A stretch of 64,000 bases of DNA from contig OY992839.1 in the NCBI GenBank assembly GCA_963921425.1, forward strand, positions 20,692,910 to 20,756,909, in the 5' to 3' direction. The notes beneath the pieces are model-generated. The model searched no databases, was not told the origin of the DNA, and saw only the letters and a program-made list of their open reading frames with translations. The position numbers and the translations under genes are program-made. Of the stretch, positions 48,505 to 59,590 are shown one piece after another (within the stretch, counting starts at the first letter, position 1; every line of letters begins with the position of its first letter). The DNA comes from Dryas octopetala. Lineage: Eukaryota > Streptophyta > Magnoliopsida > Rosales > Rosaceae.

Positions 48505-48811
48505 CCCCATGCAAATCAGATCTCAGCCCTCCATTTCTGGCGCTTCAAATGCCAGATCTTGACACCTGTCAAGCATTCAAAAACACCCATAAGTGAGGTG
48601 ACCCTTACGTTCCCCCATGCAGAAATCAAGCGTCCCTTCACCTGTCCCCGAGATATTTTGACCAATCACAAGTCGCCTTGTGTTCGGATCTTCGGGAACA
48701 TGGGTTTGTAGGGTTCGGCTCGGATCAAGTGACATGCCATCTTTGGGATTGTCTTTGCACTCCAACTTCCAATCCACCACTGCTCGCTCGGATCGGAAGC
48801 TGGGGGACTCC

Positions 48812-49878
48812 TGTTTGTGGGAAAATCCACATCTATCCGAACAGCCAATCACGGCTCGACACGTGGTTAGTCAAAACCAACCTCGGTGTTGACTCTCAGT
48901 GGTCAAACTTTGACCTCCACATCATCGTTGACCAGCACTTCCTCCGCTAGCTCAGACCGGATCTCCACGCCGGGCCCACCACCCCTGGTCCGAGCCGAAC
49001 CTATGATCTTCCAGGGGATTGAGTGCCCATCTTTCCACGATCATTCCGGTTCGGCTCGGTTCGACTCGGCATCAAAGTGACCTCCTTTCGAGCTCTGGCG
49101 TCGTCCAGTCAGAACTCGGAGGGACCCCTATCTTTTGGATCGGCTCGGTCTGTAATCCCATGCCCGATCCGATCACATATGGACTTCATGCACACGCATA
49201 AGAACATCTGTTCGGCTCGGCTCGACTCTCCGCCACCATTCCCAGGAAGATCACGTCGGGATGAACCGCCACACATAAATGCACCTGGCACAAATCTTCT
49301 GACAGAGGGAATGTCAGGCCTGCATTCATGACTACTGGGGCAGTTTGCCTGAACCTTCCAACCTTGCATTTAATAGGGCATTCAATGCAGCACTGAATGC
49401 TGAGGAAGCAAGCAGCTGAACATGCAACTAGGTCTGGCCAGATGCGTGGGTCTCTGGCAACCATTCATTCACATGCAGGTAACTTAATCATTAAGTCTTC
49501 CTTTGCCTATATAAAGGGATCATGTATGCACAAAAGGGGGATCTTGCAATCTACGCATCTACCCACAAACACTTACACAAAATTTCCACTCACCAAGGAG
49601 CTTACCCAACTTGCTGAGAATAACCCAGAACATTTGCCTTGTTCTTCCTATTCTCACAAGTTCATCCTCTGTTCTTCCTCACCCACCATCAAACATCATC
49701 ATTGATTTCATCATCGGAGTGTGTTTGGCTGGTACCACACCGGTCCATCTCCTTTGATCTTGTTTCTTTTGCAGGAGGATCTCAACCAACATCCACTTCA
49801 TCATCCAGCAAAGCACCTGATCAGCCAGATCAGCTATTCTAAGTTGTTGCATCTATCTCACGGAAATTTGCATCAACA
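48812..49878 (+). repeat. 3' LTR of the Tat element
   Basis: Same length as the 5' LTR with two transitions between them. It is preceded by a purine-rich tract GAAGCTGGGGGACTCC. It is followed by the target duplication CAAGA. Confidence 0.95.
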
Positions 49879-50436
49879 CAAGACTGAATCCAGATTGGCA
49901 TAGGAGTGTTCAATTCCTTGTTCCTTAAGACTTGGTGAGTTGTTGTGTTTATTTAGTGAACTAGCAGTGGTGTTCATATATATAGAATTCTTACAAGATT
50001 AACTCAACTATGCCTTTTGGCACGACCTTTGGGCCTAAATCATCCTCTGTAGATGAACCTTTTAGATGAACTTTTAGGTCTCGTTTGGTGCATATAAAGA
50101 ATAAAATTTTGGCTTCGATGAAATTTTTGATGGAAATTTTAATGAAAATTTTTGATGGAAATTTCAATTAAAATTTCGATTTCGACAAAATTAGATAAAA
50201 ACGAAGGAAATTGCTATCAAAATACAAAAATTTTGAATAAAACTTGACCATATGTTTATTTAACATATTATTTACTACATTGATAAAAAATATTGAAGAA
50301 ACTAAATTATATAGTAAGTTTTATGTGATATAAGGTGAATATAATGCGCGCTGGAGGCAAATATTGTTAAATGAAATTAGTATATTATTTATACTCTATA
50401 ATCTATAGTCTAAATCCTAATACTAAATGGAAAATA

Positions 50437-50876
50437 CTTGGGTACTTAACTTTGAGTACCAACTTTGAGTACCATCAATCACATGAGCCCATGATAGGGT
50501 CTACCATCTTCTCTCTCATGGTGGACCCCATCATAGATTCCATTGTGGAAGACACAATTTTTTCTGAAGAATTCGCCATGATATATCTGATCCATGCATA
50601 ATATCATGAAAAATGGATACAAATTTTTGGCTGCTACTTAATATCGGCAATAGGTCTGAAAAAGTATCTAAAAATATAAAATTTAGATATTTGTATCCTG
50701 TCAAAGTAAGGAACCATGGCATATATGTTTGGAATATATTCCATTTTGAGAGAGTTGAAAAAGCACTATCTCGTTGAAAGGTTCTATACATCATCTTCTC
50801 TCTCATGGTGGACCCCATCATGAGCTTATGTGATTGGTGATGAGTACAAGGTGTTACTCAAAGTTGAGTACCCAAG
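50437..50876. mobile_element. Nested inverted-repeat element
   Basis: CTTGGGTACTTAACTTTGAG at the left is inverted at the right as CTCAAAGTTGAGTACCCAAG. GGTGGACCCCATCAT occurs near each side. No target duplication was identified, so it may be an internal part of the larger element. Confidence 0.5.
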
Positions 50877-51521
50877 CAGTGTTCATACTAAACCTTATAT
50901 ACTCTATATACCTTAATACATTTTATCACTAAACCCTATATACTATATATTGTTTAGGATATGATATTGGATATTAGTGTTTAGGCCCTTTAGGGTATTT
51001 TTAATTATTTTTTATATAGAAATATATTAAGGTTTAAAAACAACTAAACAAAACACCAAAATGACCAAATGAAACCCCAAACGTTTTTTTGTTTCTTTCC
51101 AATTGCCCAAAGGCCCCAAACCCCAAACCCCAATCAACCCTAAACCTTTTTTTTTTGTCTCTTTTTTTTTTTCTCTTTTTTTTTTCTTTCCTTCCTTTTC
51201 CCCTGTGACCTCTCCAATCTTCCCTCTCATTTCGATGTTCTCACCTTCTCTTTCTCTCTCCCAGTGCCTCACTCCCTCCTCCCTCCTTAATCTCTTCTCT
51301 CTCCTCCTTCTCCCACTCAGATCTCCCTCTTTGATCTCTTATCTCCCTCTGGCGACGAGCGGCTCTACCTCTTCCTCCCCTCTCTCCCTTCGGTCTCTAC
51401 CTCCTCTCTCTTCCTCCGGCCTTTGCCTCCGATATTTTCGCCGAAATTTCTGAAATCTTGACGAAAGTATTTTGGTATCGGGATAAAATCTCCCCCTCCC
51501 CAAAAAATGAAATTTTCCTCC

Positions 51522-51776
51522 TTGGGTGCATAAGATTGGATATGATAGAATAAATGGCAAAATCATGTGTAACTAACGAAGAAAATGAAGAGTGTTTTCT
51601 AACTTGAAGGAAGAAAATTGGAAGAAGATTGATTAGCTATGAGGGGATTGGAAGGAATAAGTTTTCCCATATGATTAGTCTATCTCTTTTCCATTTTTTT
51701 CCTTAAAGTTAGAAGCTTTTTCCTTAAATACACATGATTTTGCTATTTATCCTATCATATTCAATCCTATGCACCA
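51522..51776. repeat. Palindromic segment at the right end of the Harbinger-like element
   Basis: GGTGCATAAGATTGGATATG and following bases through AAAATCATGTGTAA are repeated inverted at 51725-51776, giving arms of about 50 bp. The right arm coincides with the right end of the larger element, so the end appears to have been duplicated internally. Confidence 0.55.
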
Positions 51777-52060
51777 AACGATGCCTTAGGTTTTCGAGAC
51801 ATTATATTCTCACCAATGTTTTTGCATTACTAAAGCTGACATTCTCGTATCCGCTTAGTTCATTGCCGCTCGTGTGGGGGCTTTTCCCTAGACGAATTGC
51901 TCCCATACCGATGCACTTTTACATCCTATAGCTTTGGTAGATCGTTTTTAGCCATGTTCATCTTCGGGGCAAGAGCGCTCGATCAATGAGCTATTACGCC
52001 ATCTTTGAAGAGTGGCTGCAGATATGGTTAACTATAACAAAGAAATGATAAGTCATGGCA

Positions 52061-55000
52061 TGTGAGACCCCGTATTTTTCAAAGATTTATTTTAAATATT
52101 TTGAAAATTTATTTTAAGGATTTTGAGAATTTATTTGGAAATTAAAATGGTTTTAAGTTAATTTTAATTTTCGTTTTAGTTTTAAATTGGACTTGACCCA
52201 AGTTGACTTTTAAAGCTAGTGGGTTTTCGGCTTTGACTTTGGGCACGTTGGATAGGTCTCGAGTCAACGAGTTTGTAGACACATAGCACACGTCGATCCA
52301 AGTTACGGGCGTTTGAAGTGAGAGGTAATTTTGTAAATTTATAGAGATGGGTTTTAAAAAACCTAAAATCACTTTGTCTCTCCTCATTTTCTCTCCCCAG
52401 ACGCCGACCACCTTCTCCGGCCTCTCTCTCTCTCTCCTCGCGATACACACTCTCTCTCTCTCTCCGTGATCTCTCTCTCTCTTCGATCCTCGGTCGTCCG
52501 GCGTCGGATTTCAGCAATCTGACCGGTGTTGGACTCGTCTCCACGCTGCCGACCTCCTTGTGGGGTGCGATCAGCCAACCAAGCTGCGATGACGACGCAG
52601 CAATGCGGTTTCTAAACGAAACTCTCCGGCGGCAACTCGACTTTTTCGGCGAGTTCGAGGGCGGTGACCACTTGGATCTTCTTCCCCAGTCCACGACTAG
52701 TTCTGCCGTGCCACTCCCTTGCTCTGACAACCCCTGACGACGGCAGATCGTGGCTGAGATGGCCGGCGGCTTCCACCACCGATTTCGGCGTTTCCGGCGA
52801 TAATTGGCCGTCGATCCAGTTAAGAGAATTGATCCTTGAGGTTCGTGCCGCCGCTGCCACCATCAGGACCACCACAGGTCCCACAGCGTTTGGCAGTGTC
52901 GATGACTTGAATTGTTGGTTTGGCCTCTGGCCAGTCATCTGAAGCTCTTGGGTGAGTTTCTGTGTGATTTGTTTGCTGTTCTAAGTCGGGCAGCCACTGT
53001 GTGTGGTGGTGATCGCCCGTTTCGGTCGCTTAGTGGCCGTTTGTGTTTTTGAATTGTGTTTTAAGTTGGTTGTCTGGTGTTAATAGGTACACAGGCTCGG
53101 GAAATCTTATTCTCGATGCCGTTATGCTGCCGAATTTGATATCTGAGCAATGGCACCGTCAAAGGGCATTTCGGTCATTTCAAGTGGTTGCATAGTGAGT
53201 AAAGCTTATATGGTTATTTTTGAGTACTGTTAATGATTTGTCTGTTTTGTGTGTTTGTTGTTATATGTTAGAGAAGGCTAAGTGTAGGAATTGGATCATG
53301 AGAGTGAATTGACGAGGATTTGAGGCTAAATAATTAATTGGGAATTATAGAGTTGCTTTGAGGATAATCGCTGAATTAGAGAAGGAATGTCTATTTTCGA
53401 GGATCAATGAATGATGATTAGGCAATTATTTTACAGTATCAAGTTACTTATTGAGAAAATATTGGTATGATTGAAGTGGTAAACAAGTAAGGGGTCGTGA
53501 GCAGGAATCAATTTTCGAAAGGGATTCGACATAGCTCGGAGTAAATTGAGAGTAAACTTTGAGTGATAATTAAGTGGCTGAAAATCTTATAACTGATTTC
53601 TCATGTCGAATGGTTTTGTGGGTGGAGAGTAAATGTTTAAATTAGATTTTAATAATTATACTTTGGAAGCTATAACGTTAGATATGGGTGTAGCTTCTTG
53701 TTTATTAAATTAAGTGGTGATTTGAACCTATGATTTAGGTATAAATCTTCTCACAAGCATGTGTTGATGATGTTGCGTACATGGTGATGAATTTGAATTT
53801 GCAAGAGGCATTATATTGTGAAACAAGGATAGTTATGAGATAGTTTTGAGAATGTTGTGATTGAGGTTGTGCGAGAATACCTGCCTGCCCGTGCATCGAT
53901 TCGCTCTGCACGGGAAGTGGTGAGCCTAATTACCTTCCTGCTCGTGCACTGATTCGCTCTGTACGAGAAGTGGCGAGCATCCTGCCTGCTCGTGCATTGA
54001 TTCGCTCTGCACGAGAAGTGGCGAGCATCTTTCCTGCTCGTGCATTGATTCGCTCTGCACAATAAGTGGCGAATATCCTGTCTGCTCGTGCATCGATTCG
54101 CTCTGCACGAGAATTGTCGAGCATTCCTGCCTGCCCGTGCATCGATTCGCTCTGCACGGGAAGTGGCGAGCATACCTGCCTGCCCGTGCATCGATTCGCT
54201 CTGAATGAGAAGTATGTGGCGAGCTTATCTGCCTGCTCGTGCCTATGCACATGATGTGGCGAGCTTACTTACCTCAATATATGACCAGCAGTTCTCCGGG
54301 TACTAGAGTGGCGTGAGATTTCAGTTGTGGAGTATTTTGAGAGTATTAATTGTTCTTCAGAGGTCGATTTACAGTTTTGAGATGATTTAAAAATGGATTT
54401 GAGAAAAGGTTTTAAAACTGGGGGATTTCAAAGAGCGATGTGAGTGAAATTAGATAGTTTGATTGTTTGCTTTGTTTGTTTGTATTACATTTGTTTGTTA
54501 GGATTTGGTTTGACTAGGATTTGGTAAGACTAGCCTTGAATTTTGAGAATGGGAATGTTGATGATTTGCCATGAGATTATGGAATATGATGTGTGGATTG
54601 GATTATCGTGAATCAGAGGGAGATATGGTATAGGCACATAAATTATGTTTGAGGTTATTATTTAAGTTGGGGATGATTGAGGTTGAGCTTATTAGTTGAC
54701 GATTAGATAATTGATTTTCCGGAATGATTATTATTATCAGTGAGATTTTATGTGAATTGAGAAATTTTGATTTATCTTGATGCTTGGATGATTGGTGATG
54801 AAATAATTATGTGATTGAGTAAATATTGGATTTTATTGTGGATTATTTTTTAGTGTGAAAATTGAAGAATTATTGAGGATAATTGTTTAAGCTATTTCAC
54901 TCATACGAACTCTAGTGAGCTTACCGGGTTGTTTGTTTGAATGACCCGGTGTACCATGAATATGGTGCAGTGTGGTTGATGTTTTATAGGTTAAGCATGC

Positions 55001-55184
55001 TGAGGAAGCAGTGAGACTCAGAGAGATTTAATTAATTGTTTTTACAAATGGTTTTGTTTAAATGTTTTTGGTAAAATTGTATTTACTTATGTTGTTGTAC
55101 GTGCATGTCTCAAAGGAAAGAGAAAACAAATTTAAAAGGTTTGATGTTTAGTGTTTTTATGGGTCCAAGGTTCGGGGCATTACA
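52061..55184 (+). mobile_element. Solo LTR (3.1 kb) of a second LTR retrotransposon
   Basis: Starts TGTGAGACCCCGTATTTTTC and ends GGTTCGGGGCATTACA, so the ends are TG...CA with a longer imperfect inverted match. The flanks are TGGCA and TGACA, four of five bases equal. There is no second copy and no gag or pol in the window. A GC-rich CT-tract leader at 52380-52940, an array of hairpin repeats at 53879-54270 and a typical AGCTTACCGGGTTG segment near 54920 lie inside. A large retrotransposon derivative rather than a solo LTR is less likely but possible. Confidence 0.65.
53879..54270. repeat. Array of about eight 48-bp hairpin-forming repeats
   Basis: Each unit reads roughly CCTGCCTGCTCGTGCATTGA then TTCGCTCTGCACGAGAAGTG and GCGAGCAT. 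Within it CTCGTGCA and TGCACGAG form an 8-bp stem with an 11-base loop. Two units carry CCCGTGCA with TGCACGGG instead, so the pair changes on both sides. The fourth and seventh units have broken stems. The last unit is truncated. Confidence 0.9.
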
Positions 55185-55424
55185 TGACATTTGTAAGTAG
55201 AGTTTGGTTCCTATGAATGATTGAATTGTAAAAGCTCATAGATTAAACAAATGACACTTAGTTTGTCGACTTTATGCTAGATATTAATTCTCCGTCCAAA
55301 ATGCAGACTTAAAACCTAATTTGCAGCTTTCACAAACCTCATTTTACACCCTAGGTGGGTATGAGATGAACCCCATTAGTAAATGAGGTCAAAAAAGGGA
55401 CAAGAAATAAAATGGGTTTGGGTG

Positions 55425-55431
<7 letters not shown>

Positions 55432-55469
<38 letters not shown>
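55432..55469. repeat. Poly(T) tract
   Basis: About 38 T residues a few bases before the hAT element. It may be the reverse of a retroposon tail. Confidence 0.85.
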
Positions 55470-55682
55470 CTTAAGGGTTATTGGTAGGGATGGCAAAAAT
55501 CCCCGCGGGGACCCGATCCGATTAAAACCCTAATGGGGGAAATAAATGGGGCCGGGTTCGGGTTTGGGGATTTAGGCGGGGCCCCGTGTCGGGGGTGGGG
55601 CGGGGATGGTTTTAGGTCCCCCGACCCCGAACCCGCCCCGTTTACACTAAATATATATATAACCAAAATTTAAACGTTGAAA

Positions 55683-55755
55683 GTGCTATGCTGGGAATCG
55701 AACTTGGCACCTCAAACTCCCTCCCTCAGCTCCTTACCATCAGACCACCAACTTC
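55683..55755 (-). mobile_element. tRNA-like or SINE-head fragment, minus strand
   Basis: On the minus strand TGGTCTGATGGTAAGGAGCT resembles an A box and CCAAGTTCGATTCCCAGCAT carries a B box. It is not a credible tRNA gene because the acceptor stem does not pair. It lies inside the hAT-type element. Confidence 0.4.
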
Positions 55756-55805
55756 TTATGAGTACACTATCCCAATTTATATATTTATACACAATTTAGA
55801 TAATA

Positions 55806-56196
55806 AAACCCTAAACCCTAAACCCTAAACCCTATACCCTATACCCTATACCCTATACCCTAAACCCTAAACCCTAAACCCTATACCCTATACCCTATAC
55901 CCTAAACCCTATACCCTATACCCTAACCCCAAACCCTAACCCCAAACCCTAAACCCTATACCCTAACCCCAAACCCTAAACCCTAAACCCTAAACCCAAT
56001 TTATATATTTATACACAATTTAGATAATAAAACCCTAAACCCTATATATACCCTAACCCTATACCCTATACCCTATACCCTAAACCCTATACCCTATACC
56101 CTAACCCCAAACCCTAAACCCTAAACCCTAAACCCTATACCCTAAACCCTATACCCTAACCCTAAACCCTATACCCTAAACGCTAAATTCTATTAA
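55806..56196. repeat. Interstitial telomere-like array (CCCTAAA and CCCTATA)
   Basis: Runs of the plant telomere unit CCCTAAA alternate with CCCTATA and CCCCAAA variants. A block of about 224 bp containing the AATTTATATATTTATACACA flank plus repeats is duplicated in tandem (starts 55771 and 55995). Confidence 0.9.
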
Positions 56197-56230
56197 TTAC
56201 TCTATACACTAAATTTATATATAGTAGTAT

Positions 56231-56350
56231 GTATGGTATATGGTATATGGTATATAGTATACTAGTATAGAATATAGGGTATAGGGTATAGGGTATAGGG
56301 TATAGGGTATATGGTATAAAGTATAGGGTATAAGGTTTAGAGGGTTTAGG
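56231..56350. repeat. Inverted telomere-like array (TATAGGG)
   Basis: GGTATAG units, the reverse complement of CCCTATA, repeat about a dozen times with variation and end in GGTTTAGAGGGTTTAGG. The array opposes the preceding one, about 40 bp away. Confidence 0.85.
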
Positions 56351-57433
56351 ATATTTTTAATTAGTTTTTATATGAAATTTATTATATAAATTATAAGGAT
56401 ATATATCTAATTATCTATTAAATTAGTATCAAACTTATTTGTATTAAAGTTATAACCAATTTGGGTTTAGGGTTTATTAGTTTAAATTAGTTTATTAGTA
56501 TGTTTACATGTTTATAAAGTTACAAATATGTTTATATAGTATCAATATATGTTTATATATATATTAAAAAAAGCATGTAATTATAGTATATATTTATTAG
56601 TATATATTTGTTTCCTTAGTTTATGTATTATTTTTTATTAGTTAAAACTTAAAAGAACCAAACCCTAAATCACAAATCACAATTTTTCCTTCGTTCATAA
56701 CTTCATACCATGCCGCCTCTCTCTCTCTTCTCCCTCTTCTCAGCTCTCCCTCACTGCGATCTCTCTCTTCTTCTTCTCACTCTCCTCTCTCTCTCTTCTC
56801 CCTCTTCTCAGCTCTCCCTCACTGCGATCTCTCACTCTTCTCCCTCTCTCTGCCATCTCCTTCAACGACGGCGATGAGGAGAAGCAGCTGTGCAATAGAG
56901 CCATATTCAGCGGCGAGCAACTCGGCATCGGGGTCCACTCCAGCCTCTATCTCGCCGCCCTCTCGCCCACTCTCTTTCAGCGGCGAGCAACTCGGCATCG
57001 CCGCCCTCTCGCCCTTCTATTTCGCCCCTCTGTCTCGCCGCCCTCTCGCGGTCTCGCCCACTCTTAATTTTTTTTTTTTTTGAACTTGAGAATATTTGGT
57101 GATTGAGAAATGTTGTGTGTTCAGTAGATCTACTGTGATTTTTCTTTAGTTCTTTTTTATCCGTTTGGTTGCTGGGAAAATTGAGGAAAGTAGCTAGAAA
57201 GGGAGAGAATTGAATTGTGATTGGGTTAGTTAGAAAAACTTAGAATTCAACATAGGCCGGGGATTCGGGGCGGGTTCGGGGAAGACACTCCCCGGCGGGG
57301 TCGGGGGCGGGGAATCCCCGTTTAAGCACCCGGGGATATGGGGCGGATTCGGGGATTAAAAACATTTCGGGGGCGGGGGATGGGGGTGGCACCCCCGGCC
57401 CCGACCCGCCCCGTTGCCATCCCTAGTTATTGG

Positions 57434-58890
57434 GTAATAAAATGGGTATGAGTGAGATTTTAAGTTAATAAAAACACGTGTCATTAGATTAATCTAAGGG
57501 CTCTTATAAAACAGTCCCTCCTCATAGGAGCCGTTTATGCTTGTAAGTATATGTTTGAAGATATTATTTTCCTTTTCTTTGATCATTTAAATTTGATAAA
57601 AAATAAAAAATCGTTTAAATTTGGAGCAAAAAATGGCGGCCTCCTGAGGATAGTGAGTTTAAGTTTAACACTGATTGTGCTTTCTTGCTTGCGATTGGCC
57701 GGAGCTAGTGGTGATGGTGCTGTTATTCGAAACAATAGGGGAGAAGTTGAGGTAGCAATTTCCCTTAATGGCATTTCTATTCCTCAGCATGCCAAGGGTC
57801 AGCATTAATATATTTTCTTCTACTGTAGGTCATCTTGACATGGATCACCCATAAGATCGAATCCATGAGAACCCAAAGAAGAGGTCTTACGTATATTTTC
57901 TTCTACAAAGGGAGTGCTGATGTACTGCTGAAGCCTTATGGGCCTTTCTAATTCAGTCATTTGATTATGTATTTACTCTATCTCCAATACTGATCACATT
58001 ATATGCGTACGTTCAAACTTAATTATCAATTATGATATTATTTATTTGGAATTACCTTCATTTATACTATGTAAAACAATGGTATTAATTTGATCCACAA
58101 TTCTTAATAACACGGCTTAGAAATTAATGAGACAAAAATATCATTAATTAAATTGTTACTAAAATGTTTGATTAGTGCACAAGGGAACTATGCATTAAAT
58201 TTTGGTATAGATTACAATATCATTCTTTTGACGGTTAAAAATTCTGGTGCAGATATTCAAAGTTTGCAAGTTGATCTGCACCATGAGTTAATAGCTAGAA
58301 TCAAATTCCCATAGCTAGCTAGACCTAGCTACCTAGTATTTCATCAAAACGAAAACCTATGCAGCAACGTTTGCAATTTCATAGGTTCTTAAAGTTTGCT
58401 TTTGTCTATTCAAATAAGAATCGGGATCACATGCTTGATAACTTTTGCATATATATAGTTCATCACTATGATTTATATACTTGTCCATTTATATATATAC
58501 TTTAAACTAGTATACTAGCTTTGGAATAAAATATCGTGTTTGATTCGTTAAATGCTTCACTAGTTCATGATTACTGTTGTACTTAATTAATATATTCTTT
58601 AATCCTAATCGAGGACCCATGAGAATCTATCGAGAAAAAAGGAGAAAAAAGGAAAAAGAAAAGAAAAAGAAAAATAGATGAAAGACAAGGAAACAAAGAA
58701 TATTCTTGAGGATGAGCAGCCTAAGACTACACTAATTAACCTATTATTACGGTGGCAATAATTTAAAGAGAAATTATATTCATACGCTCCAATTTGCTAA
58801 CTATACCCCTTTTTTGTGATGTTTAAAATGTAATTTTACCCTTGGAACAATTTTTAAAAAATAGAAAAGGAAAAAATATATAAACATGCA
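57434..58890. other. AT-rich region with a possible RNase H fragment
   Basis: Apart from the short ORF annotated separately, no gene is seen. The sequence is AT-rich with no strong repeats. Confidence 0.5.
57600..57808 (+). pseudogene. Possible retroelement RNase H fragment
   Basis: The ORF contains GDGAVIRNNRGEVEVAISLN. This resembles the first strand-turn-strand of the plant LINE-type RNase H domain (GAVIRN..GEV). The remaining domain is missing and no RT is nearby. The match is short. Confidence 0.3.
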
Positions 58891-59304
58891 TTAAATCTTG
58901 AATTAATTACCCTAAACTACCTTTTACTTATTGTTTTTACTCTCTAGTGCACCAATTAATTTTATTTAATAATAAGGTAAGATGCATCTAGCTATTTTTT
59001 GTCTTTCTCTTTCTTCTCTCTTCACTTTCATCTTCTCTCTTTCTCTCCCACTGTCTCTCTTCTCTTTCCTCTTCATCATCTTCTTGTTCTTCTTCTTCGC
59101 AGAGCAAACACCTTCGGGACGAACACCACCACCACGAGCAACACTGTTGTCAATGGCCTTGAAAATCTCAGCGCCGACCAAGAAGCAATGGATCTGCTCC
59201 GAGCTTGATCGAAGCCTTTTAGATCTACTCCGACCACTCCGGCTTCTCCTCGATTGGGCATGGTCACAACTCGTGGTAGACTCCTACTTTGATTTTTTAT
59301 TAGT

Positions 59305-59590
59305 AGTAGGTTCTTGATTTTTTTTGTTTAGTTCAGTTTCTGAAACTGCAAGTAAACTGAAACTGCAGAAACTGTAGTTTCTGGAACTACAAGTGAACTG
59401 AAACTACAAAACCTGTAATTTCTGGAACTGAACTAAAACTACAGCTTCTTTATCAGTAGTCGGTTGTTGATTTTTTTTTGTTTAGTTCAGTTTCTGAAAC
59501 TGCAAGTGAACTGAAACTGCAGAAACTGTAATTTCTAGAACTGCAAATGAACTGAAACTGCAGTTTATTGGAGTTGCAGTTTATCGATGA
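59305..59590. repeat. CTGCAG/TTTC repeats, left cluster
   Basis: GTTCAGTTTCTGAAACTGCA and AACTGAAACTGCAGAAACTG recur in a direct duplication of about 148 bp (59307 and 59454). Many units are themselves palindromic around CTGCAG or TTTCTGAAA. Confidence 0.8.

Larger units (their letters stand above)
37685..49878 (+). mobile_element. Complete Ty3/gypsy LTR retrotransposon, Tat lineage
   Basis: 12,194 bp with two 1067-bp LTRs, TG...CA ends and the 5-bp target duplication CAAGA (37680-37684 and 49879-49883). A primer-binding site (TTGGCGCCGTCTGTGGG) starts just after the 5' LTR. A purine tract (AAGCTGGGGGA) precedes the 3' LTR. Domain order is Gag, protease, RT, RNase H, second RNase H, integrase. 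The second, archaeal-type RNase H between RNase H and integrase is the hallmark of the Tat lineage. A 71-bp tandem array and an antisense three-exon gene follow pol. The two LTRs differ at only two sites that I can find, so insertion is recent. Confidence 0.95.
50077..51785. mobile_element. Harbinger-like non-autonomous DNA element with nested repeats
   Basis: Left GGTCTCGTTTGGTGCATA and right TATGCACCAAACGATGCC are inverted, each flanked outside by TTA (50074-50076 and 51786-51788). A 3-bp TTA duplication is typical of PIF/Harbinger elements. No transposase is present. Inside are two further inverted structures (50437-50876 and about 51522-51776) and a CT-rich segment at 51130-51450 that resembles a captured promoter or leader. 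Confidence 0.55.
55485..57425. mobile_element. hAT-type non-autonomous element with telomere-like arrays
   Basis: The ends TAGGGATGGCAAAAATCCCC and GTTGCCATCCCTA are inverted. They are flanked by a perfect 8-bp duplication GTTATTGG (55477-55484 and 57426-57433), the hAT signature. Both subterminal regions are very rich in GGGGCGGGG/CCCCG motifs in opposite orientation. There is no transposase. Inside are a tRNA-like segment, CCCTAAA/CCCTATA arrays and a CT-rich segment with a 75-bp direct duplication (56714 and 56788). Confidence 0.85.

Noticed and set aside
52182..52730. Minus-strand 182-codon ORF in the solo LTR
   Set aside because: GC-rich CT-tract leader read backwards; Arg/Glu-rich low complexity with no family match.
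53811..54252. Minus-strand ORFs with repeated RANRCTSRQ-like peptides
   Set aside because: They arise because the 48-bp tandem unit is divisible by three; the signal is the DNA repeat, not a protein.
53879..54270. CRISPR array
   Set aside because: Plant nuclear DNA; units are contiguous tandem repeats without unique spacers.
55683..55755. tRNA gene
   Set aside because: A- and B-box-like sequences are present but the acceptor stem does not pair and no clear anticodon arm forms; kept as a SINE-like fragment.
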